In this document: in pieces, positions 7,227 through 10,679 of the stretch
Layout of the letters: every line of letters starts with the position of its first letter
How positions within the stretch are numbered: the first letter of the stretch is position 1
DNA from: CAZCBN01 sp964496975
GTDB taxonomy: Bacteria > Planctomycetota > Phycisphaerae > Phycisphaerales > UBA1924
DNA: 10,679 bases
Direction of reading: 5' to 3'
Assembly: GCA_964496975.1 (NCBI GenBank)
Contig: CAZCBN010000112.1
Span: 1-10,679, forward strand
Notes under the pieces: model-generated
Databases searched by the model: none
What the model saw: only the letters and a program-made list of their open reading frames with translations
Told to the model about the DNA's origin: nothing
Made by a program: the position numbers and the translations under genes

Positions 7227-7748
7227 CTAGGCACGCACCGCGGGCGGTGCGGCCAGCCGTTCGCCCCCGGGCCCCGACGTCGGACGCGGGGGCCCGCGGT
7301 CGTCGCCGCCGCCCCCGTCGTCACGGTCGTCCTCGCCCTCGCCGTCGTCCTCGTTGTCGTCGTCGTCATCCTCGGCGGTTGGCCCGGAGCCCGCGTCGGC
7401 CGAGCGTGGGGGAAGGTGGGGGGCCAGGCGTCGCGCGGACTCGGCCCACGCGTCGAGCGCCGGATCGGCGCCCGCGTCCCCCGCGAGCGTCTTCCCGCGT
7501 CGCGCGACAAGCCGCGCCTCCGCCCCCCGCCGCAGCGCGAAGAGGAACGCGGCGACGAGCACGAGCCCCGCGCCGACCGCGATCACCACCAGCACCAGCG
7601 CCGCCGCGCGGCGCAGCGAGAAGGGCGATGGGGCCGCATGCCCCGCCCCGGTCGCGGCGTCCACCACAGCCCCCGCGGCCGGACCGGCGAGGACCCAAGC
7701 CGCCACCGCGGCAAGCTTCCCGGCGAGATTGGAGCGTTCGGCCGTCAT
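7227..7748 (-). CDS. Small membrane protein with highly acidic C-terminal tail
   Basis: I do not recognise this 173-residue protein. Seen: a moderately hydrophobic segment (about 12-33) and a clear transmembrane helix (about 48-72, LVLVVIAVGAGLVLVAAFLFAL) followed by Arg-Arg. Next is a charged region (73-125) containing RRGKTLAGDAGADPALDAW. The tail has 17 Asp/Glu in 25 residues (126-150), including a run of five Asp, and then a Pro/Gly-rich end. The Arg-rich flank of the main helix suggests the acidic tail is cytoplasmic. The ATG at 7748 is preferred because upstream residues in the same frame are Pro/Arg-rich and unlike coding sequence. No Shine-Dalgarno is visible. The tail is encoded by near-repetitive GTC/TCG-type triplets on the plus strand, so its length may vary between strains. 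The gene diverges from prfB. It is probably real, but evidence rests on the membrane helix and an open frame in GC-rich DNA. Confidence 0.6.
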   Translation of the reverse strand: MTAERSNLAGKLAAVAAWVLAGPAAGAVVDAATGAGHAAPSPFSLRRAAALVLVVIAVGAGLVLVAAFLFALRRGAEARLVARRGKTLAGDAGADPALDAWAESARRLAPHLPPRSADAGSGPTAEDDDDDNEDDGEGEDDRDDGGGGDDRGPPRPTSGPGGERLAAPPAVRA

Positions 7749-7813
7749 GCGGGACAGGGTGCGCGGCGTTCGGCCCCACGGTTGCGTCTCGCGCAGGGGC
7801 GTTGGCGTATCGC

Positions 7814-7856
7814 GGGGGCGGGGGCGGGGGCGGGGTTGGGGGGGCGTGGCGGGGGG
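7814..7856 (+). repeat. G-run tract with quadruplex potential upstream of prfB
   Basis: Six runs of four to seven G occur at 7814-7818, 7820-7824, 7826-7830, 7832-7835, 7838-7844 and 7851-7856. The first four are separated by single C bases. This fits a short-loop G-quadruplex motif on the plus strand. It lies in the divergent gap between the acidic-tail gene (start 7748) and prfB (start 7949), where promoters for both should be. Function is not shown. Confidence 0.7.
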
Positions 7857-7880
7857 CAGCTTCCCTGACAAAGACCATGC

Positions 7881-7900
7881 CGGGTCGGCGCGGGTCGGCG
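7881..7900. repeat. Perfect 10-bp tandem repeat upstream of prfB
   Basis: CGGGTCGGCG occurs twice with no spacer, about 50 to 70 bases before the prfB start. It could be a regulator binding site or a replication-slippage product. A possible -10 (TAGACT, 7909-7914) follows it, but no -35 is evident. Confidence 0.6.
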
Positions 7901-7934
7901 CGGCCGTCTAGACTCGCCTTCCCGCCGGTTTTCT

Positions 7935-7938
7935 GGAG
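7935..7938 (+). promoter_or_regulatory. Ribosome binding site of prfB
   Basis: GGAG lies ten bases before the ATG at 7949. The spacing is slightly long but usable, and it supports this ATG over the long open frame that continues upstream in the same phase. Confidence 0.6.
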
Positions 7939-7948
7939 TTTAGACGCG

Positions 7949-9058
7949 ATGCACTTTGAGGCGCACTACAAGGTAATCGAGGACCTGGGCCAGCGGATCT
8001 CGACCATCCGAGAGAGTCTCCGCTTCGAGGACAAGATCGTCCGCCTGACAGCCCTCGAGGGCGAGATGAACGCCGACGGCTTCTGGGACAACCAGGAGAA
8101 GGCGAAAAAGATCGTCGCCGACATGAAGCTCGTGAAGGCGCAGGTCGGCCCGCTGCGCGACCTGATCGGCGAGTTCGAGGAGGCCAAGCTCGCCTACGAG
8201 ATGAGCCGCGAGGAGAACGACGCCGACCTCCTGGCCGAGGCCGACTCGAAGCTCCACGCCATCACGCAGCGCATGGACAAGATCGAGCTGCAGAGCCTGC
8301 TGAGCGGCAAGCACGACCACCGCGACTGCTTCCTCACCATCTCCGCCGGCGACGGCGGCACCGAGGCGAACGACTGGTGCGAGATGCTCTTCCGCATGTA
8401 CCTCTTCTACCTGGAGGGCCAGGGCTTCAAGATGGAAGAGGTCGAGAAGAGCTTCGGCGCCGAGGTGGGCCTTGACAGCGTCACGCTCCATGTCAAGGGC
8501 GAGTTCGCCTTCGGCTACCTGAACTGCGAACGCGGCACGCACCGCCTCGCCCGCGTCAGCCCCTTCAACTCGCAGGGCAAGCGGCAGACGAGCTTCGCGA
8601 CCGTCGACGTCACGCCCGAGTTCGAGGAGAGCGCGGTCGAGATCCCCGACAAGGACCTGGAGATCACGCCCTTCGTGCGCGCGAGCGGCCCCGGCGGGCA
8701 GAACGTGAACAAGGTGGCGAGCGCCATCCGCCTCGTCCACAAGCCCACCGGCATCATGGTCGTCGCGAGCACCTACCGCGACCAGCCGCAGAACAAGCGG
8801 CAGGCCCTGAGCATCCTGCAGGCGAAGCTTGAGCAGATGGAGGAGGAGCGTCGCGACGCCGAGATCCTCGCCGCCAGCGGGGGCAAGCTGGAGCACCGCG
8901 GCTGGGGCGCGCAGATCCGCAGCTACGTCCTCTACGACAACCGCGTGAAAGACCACCGCACGGGCCACGAGGCGAACCCGGTGAACGTGCTGGACCGCGG
9001 CGACCTGCAGCCCTTCATCGACGCGGAGCTGCAGCGGCGGCGGGCGGAGCGGGGATAA
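7949..9058 (+). CDS. prfB: Peptide chain release factor 2 (RF2), no frameshift
   Basis: RF2 ends translation at UAA and UGA. The 369-residue product has the stop-reading tripeptide S-P-F at 204-206 (RF2-specific), GGQ at 249-251 within GPGGQNVNK, ISAGDGGTEANDW (131-143), and RSYVLYDNRVKDHRTG (324-339) near the C-terminus. Length and order are normal. The ATG at 7949 has a GGAG upstream and gives the expected family N-terminus. In many bacteria prfB needs a +1 frameshift near codon 26 at a CTT-TGA site, by which RF2 regulates its own synthesis. Here the matching segment (SLRFED, 23-28) is read straight through and contains no TGA, so that control is absent. Codon use is more balanced between C and G endings than in prfA. 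A strong hairpin follows 27 bases after the stop. Confidence 0.98.
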   Translation: MHFEAHYKVIEDLGQRISTIRESLRFEDKIVRLTALEGEMNADGFWDNQEKAKKIVADMKLVKAQVGPLRDLIGEFEEAKLAYEMSREENDADLLAEADSKLHAITQRMDKIELQSLLSGKHDHRDCFLTISAGDGGTEANDWCEMLFRMYLFYLEGQGFKMEEVEKSFGAEVGLDSVTLHVKGEFAFGYLNCERGTHRLARVSPFNSQGKRQTSFATVDVTPEFEESAVEIPDKDLEITPFVRASGPGGQNVNKVASAIRLVHKPTGIMVVASTYRDQPQNKRQALSILQAKLEQMEEERRDAEILAASGGKLEHRGWGAQIRSYVLYDNRVKDHRTGHEANPVNVLDRGDLQPFIDAELQRRRAERG

Positions 9059-9085
9059 GGCCGGGCGGGTATTGGTCGGCGGCAC

Positions 9086-9113
9086 CCGCGGCGGCGTTGA
9101 AACGCCGCGGCGG
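9086..9113 (+). terminator. Strong hairpin downstream of prfB
   Basis: The inner stem gcggcgt (9091-9097) and acgccgc (9102-9108) closes a TGAA tetraloop. After a single G-G mismatch the stem continues with ccgc (9086-9089) and gcgg (9110-9113), giving eleven pairs, almost all G-C. Only TTC follows, not a long T-run, so it may be a U-poor terminator or a 3' end stabiliser. It could also be a copy of a dispersed palindrome. Confidence 0.55.
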
Positions 9114-9208
9114 TTCATGCCAACCACAGCCTCGGGCGGGCGACGGGCATCACCGGCGTCGTGATGTCCAACGGCGAGGTTGCGTTCGCTGGAAGGCCCA
9201 TCCAGCGC

Positions 9209-9214
9209 GGGGAG
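9209..9214 (+). promoter_or_regulatory. Ribosome binding site of the 90-residue membrane protein
   Basis: GGGGAG ends six bases before the ATG at 9221. It decides this start over the in-phase ATGs at 9161 and 9164, which would add a hydrophilic 19- or 20-residue extension. Confidence 0.7.
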
Positions 9215-9220
9215 ACGGTC

Positions 9221-9493
9221 ATGTCGCTGCTTGTCGGGTTCCCTTGGTGGTATTGGGCCGCGCTGGTCATCGGCAACGCGCCGGTGTATGTCGGGCTGCT
9301 GTACCTGATCTTCGGGTCGTTCGACAACTTCGTCGAAGCGTGCTCAGACGCACTCCAGCCGGACATCATCTCGTGGCTTCGCGGTCAAGACGTGGAGGAC
9401 ATGGTGGCGACGCTGAAGATTCTCTTCTGGGTCATCGCGTGCGTCGGGGTCCTGGCGTGCGAACACGTGCTTCTCTTCCGTCACTGGTTCTGA
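9221..9493 (+). CDS. Small two-helix membrane protein, unknown function
   Basis: This is a 90-residue hydrophobic protein with two membrane segments: about 7-30 (FPWWYWAALVIGNAPVYVGL and on) and about 66-84 (ILFWVIACVGVLAC). Between them is an amphipathic loop with acidic residues (FDNFVEACSDALQPDIISWLRGQDVEDM). The Trp-rich start FPWWYW and the N-A-P-V-Y turn are distinctive, but I know no named family for it. The start at 9221 is set by GGGGAG six bases upstream. It follows prfB on the same strand, but a strong hairpin lies between, so it need not share its transcript. Its last 13 bases overlap the 3' end of the convergent DUF1275 gene. Base composition is less extreme than that of its neighbours, which together with the good ribosome site argues that it is a real gene. 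Confidence 0.75.
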   Translation: MSLLVGFPWWYWAALVIGNAPVYVGLLYLIFGSFDNFVEACSDALQPDIISWLRGQDVEDMVATLKILFWVIACVGVLACEHVLLFRHWF

Positions 9494-10296
9494 TCGGCGG
9501 CCGTTGTCTCGCCGCGGCCCCGGGCGGCGCGGACCAGCCGCGCGACGTAGTGCACAAGCCCCAGCAGCGACACGCCCGCCGCCACCGGCAAGAGCGACGC
9601 GGCCGCCCACGCCCCGGCGGCGAACGCCCCGCCCACGCCCCCCGCGACAAAGCCCCCGACCAGCCCCGAGAGCAGTACCACGCGCCACCACTCCGGCCTG
9701 TGCCCCGCCGCATATCGGCCCAGCAGGAAGCCAAGGTCGGTGACGACGCCCGTCATGTGCGTCGTTCGGATGATGAGGCCGTGGAAGCTGCTGGCCAGGG
9801 CGTTCTGCACGCCGGCCGCCGTCGCGGCGAGGCACGCGCCCAGCAGCACGCTGTGCGGGAAGGCGAACGAGGCAAGGCCCAGCAGCACGCCCTCGATCAT
9901 CGCGGCGACGCCGTAGCGGCGGCCCAGCTTCAGGTGCTGGTCGCCGATGACAAACCCGCTGACGGCGGCCCCGACCGCGAACGCCGCGACGACAAGCCCG
10001 AACCGCGCGGCGTGCCGCGCGTGCGGCGCGTCCGGATGCGTGACGTCGGTGCCGAGCGAGGAGATCGAGCCCGTGATGTGCGTGACGGGCGGCGCGCCGA
10101 TCGTGAGCACCACCGCGTTCACGTAGCCCGCGATGGCGGCGAGGCCCACGCCGGCGAGGGCGTAGATCCAGATGCGCGGCGGCACGTGCGTCAGCGGGCG
10201 GAGCCGTTCCAGTTGGTCGCGGAGGGTGGACACGCGGGGCGGGCTCCGACGCGGGGGCCGCTCCGGGCGGTCGAGGCCGACGTCTGCGGCAATCAT
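9481..10296 (-). CDS. DUF1275 / YoaK-family integral membrane protein
   Basis: This 271-residue protein has about six hydrophobic segments and the signatures of the DUF1275 (YoaK) family: AGYVNAVVL (56-64) and VTHITGSISSLG (71-82) in the first part, and SFHGLIIRTTHMTGVVTDLGFLLGR (170-194) in the second, where a similar H-x-TG element recurs. Helices are near 44-65, 97-117, 126-146, 148-168, 205-228 and 230-252. Family members are widespread and poorly characterised; transport has been suggested but the substrate is not known. The ATG at 10296 is the first in-frame methionine before the family region but lacks a ribosome site. A GTG at 10233, with GGAG ten bases upstream, would give 250 residues, closer to the usual family length, and may be the true start. 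The gene overlaps the convergent 90-residue gene by 13 bases and diverges from the gene at 10516. Family call is strong; start uncertain. Confidence 0.88.
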   Translation of the reverse strand: MIAADVGLDRPERPPRRSPPRVSTLRDQLERLRPLTHVPPRIWIYALAGVGLAAIAGYVNAVVLTIGAPPVTHITGSISSLGTDVTHPDAPHARHAARFGLVVAAFAVGAAVSGFVIGDQHLKLGRRYGVAAMIEGVLLGLASFAFPHSVLLGACLAATAAGVQNALASSFHGLIIRTTHMTGVVTDLGFLLGRYAAGHRPEWWRVVLLSGLVGGFVAGGVGGAFAAGAWAAASLLPVAAGVSLLGLVHYVARLVRAARGRGETTAADQNQ

Positions 10297-10470
10297 TCGC
10301 CGGTGGACCGGTCGGGTCGCGTGGGCGAGCGCGGTGCCCCGGCACGGCGTCGATCGGGCGGTGGTATTGTGCGGCACGACGCGGCGCCGTGTGCTTTGCG
10401 GGCGGCGTCGGCGGCCTACGTTCGCCGAGCTTCGCCGCCATGATGCGTCGCGGCGACCGGGCGGAACCAT

Positions 10471-10512
10471 CAGACGGGAACGACCAGACGGGAACGACCA
10501 GACAGGAGCGTT
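10471..10512 (+). repeat. Three 14-bp tandem repeats carrying a ribosome site
   Basis: CAGACGGGAACGAC occurs twice exactly (10471-10484, 10485-10498). A third diverged copy, CAGACAGGAGCGTT (10499-10512), contains the AGGAG used by the next gene. Copy number changes would alter the leader length, and each unit carries a GGGA- or GGAG-like core. Confidence 0.75.
10504..10508 (+). promoter_or_regulatory. Strong ribosome binding site (AGGAG)
   Basis: AGGAG lies seven bases before the ATG at 10516, the best Shine-Dalgarno site in the window. It supports a gene start there over the alternative frame from 10440. Confidence 0.65.
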
Positions 10513-10515
10513 CAG

Positions 10516-10679
10516 ATGCGGATGAGCAAGAAGCGTGCGAACGGAACGACTCGCCAGCGGGGCGGCACGACGAGCGATGCGGCGGCGAGCCGGGTGGCGA
10601 ACCAGGTGGCGAATTGGGCGGCGGGCCTCGGTGGTCGCGGCGCTGCGAGGCTGCTGGCATCGGCCGCGGCGTGCACGCT
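10516..10679 (+). CDS. Start of an unidentified gene, cut by window edge
   Basis: Fifty-four codons are visible and the frame is still open at the last base. The N-terminus is basic (MRMSKKRANGTTRQRGG), followed by an Ala-rich helix-like stretch (about 22-54) containing SRVANQVANWAAGLGG. The seven-base-spaced AGGAG and third positions that are about four-fifths G or C support it. I do not recognise the product; a basic N-terminus followed by an Ala-rich segment could be a DNA-binding or membrane-associated protein, but nothing decisive is visible. A second frame from ATG 10440 also stays open to the edge and would give a hydrophilic Gly/Glu/Arg-rich peptide; it lacks a ribosome site and is less likely. 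Confidence 0.55.
   Translation, partial: MRMSKKRANGTTRQRGGTTSDAAASRVANQVANWAAGLGGRGAARLLASAAACT

Larger units (their letters stand above)
9059..9220. other. Intergenic region after prfB
   Basis: This stretch holds the hairpin at 9086-9113. In its second half the frame of the next gene stays open back to 9161, but the favoured start with a good ribosome site is 9221. No RNA gene is recognised. Confidence 0.5.
10297..10515. other. Divergent intergenic region with promoter space
   Basis: This 219-base gap lies between the DUF1275 gene and the gene at 10516. TATTGT (10365-10370) could act as a -10 on the plus strand, matching four of six consensus positions, but no fitting -35 was found. The right end carries the 14-bp repeats. 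An alternative plus-strand frame opens at ATG 10440 and stays open to the window edge. Confidence 0.4.

Noticed and set aside
6044..7510. Minus-strand frame opposite the TPR gene and the following gap
   Set aside because: Arg/Gly-rich shadow translation with no domain; the plus-strand TPR reading explains the region.
7247..7948. Upstream extension of the prfB reading frame (234 extra codons)
   Set aside because: The frame is open only because of GC content. The extension is Arg/Pro-rich, antisense to the acidic-tail gene, and not part of the RF2 family.
7940..9127. Long minus-strand open frame opposite prfB
   Set aside because: Antisense to a certain gene in GC-rich DNA; composition is that of a reversed coding sequence, with no ribosome site or motif.
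9344..10660. 438-codon minus-strand frame over the DUF1275 gene
   Set aside because: A different phase from the DUF1275 reading, which shows clear membrane helices and family motifs; this frame is Pro/Arg-rich noise.
10440..10679. Alternative open gene start at ATG 10440
   Set aside because: No ribosome site and a biased hydrophilic peptide; the overlapping frame from 10516 has AGGAG at good spacing and better third-position bias. Not fully excluded because both run off the window.

Overview
This window looks like chromosome from a very GC-rich bacterium (by eye about 70% G+C, with codon third positions nearly always G or C). The best guess is the Planctomycetota, class Phycisphaerae. This rests on the lipoprotein metallopeptidase style, the enlarged valyl-tRNA synthetase, weak or absent Shine-Dalgarno sites at several genes, and the general flavour of the small membrane proteins. 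It is an inference from style, not a database result. The window is a housekeeping (translation) neighbourhood with some lineage-specific small genes. No CRISPR array, insertion sequence, phage gene, tRNA or rRNA was seen.

Left part (1-6 kb): prfA (release factor 1, +) begins at base 6, its ATG overlapping a possible upstream stop in TGATG. It converges on a minus-strand pair: valS (2312-5965), followed with a 4-base GTGA overlap by a secreted lipoprotein with a HEGWH zinc-peptidase motif (1140-2315). The synthetase is 1217 residues, well above the usual 850-1000 or so. Much of the excess comes from a roughly 130-residue insertion ahead of the KMSKS half of the active site and a low-complexity linker. 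Part of that linker is encoded by two copies of a 30-bp hairpin repeat.

Middle (6-7.9 kb): diverging from valS is a membrane-anchored TPR protein (6050-7111). It converges on a small membrane protein with an extremely acidic tail (7227-7748, minus). A G-rich, quadruplex-capable tract and a 10-bp tandem repeat fill the gap before prfB.

Right part (7.9-10.7 kb): prfB (release factor 2, +) is encoded in one uninterrupted frame, without the programmed +1 frameshift common in this gene. It is followed by a strong hairpin, a 90-residue two-helix membrane protein (9221-9493), and a DUF1275/YoaK-type membrane protein on the minus strand (9481-10296) that overlaps the small gene tail-to-tail by 13 bases. 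At the right edge a new plus-strand gene starts behind a strong AGGAG site set inside a 14-bp tandem repeat, and runs out of the window.

Functionally, three genes serve protein synthesis: prfA ends translation at UAA/UAG, prfB at UAA/UGA, and valS charges tRNA-Val. The others are envelope proteins of unknown specific role. Nothing here forms an obvious new multi-gene system. The most distinctive points are the valS insertions, with the hairpin repeat accommodated in the reading frame, and the strand-composition switch near 6.5 kb.
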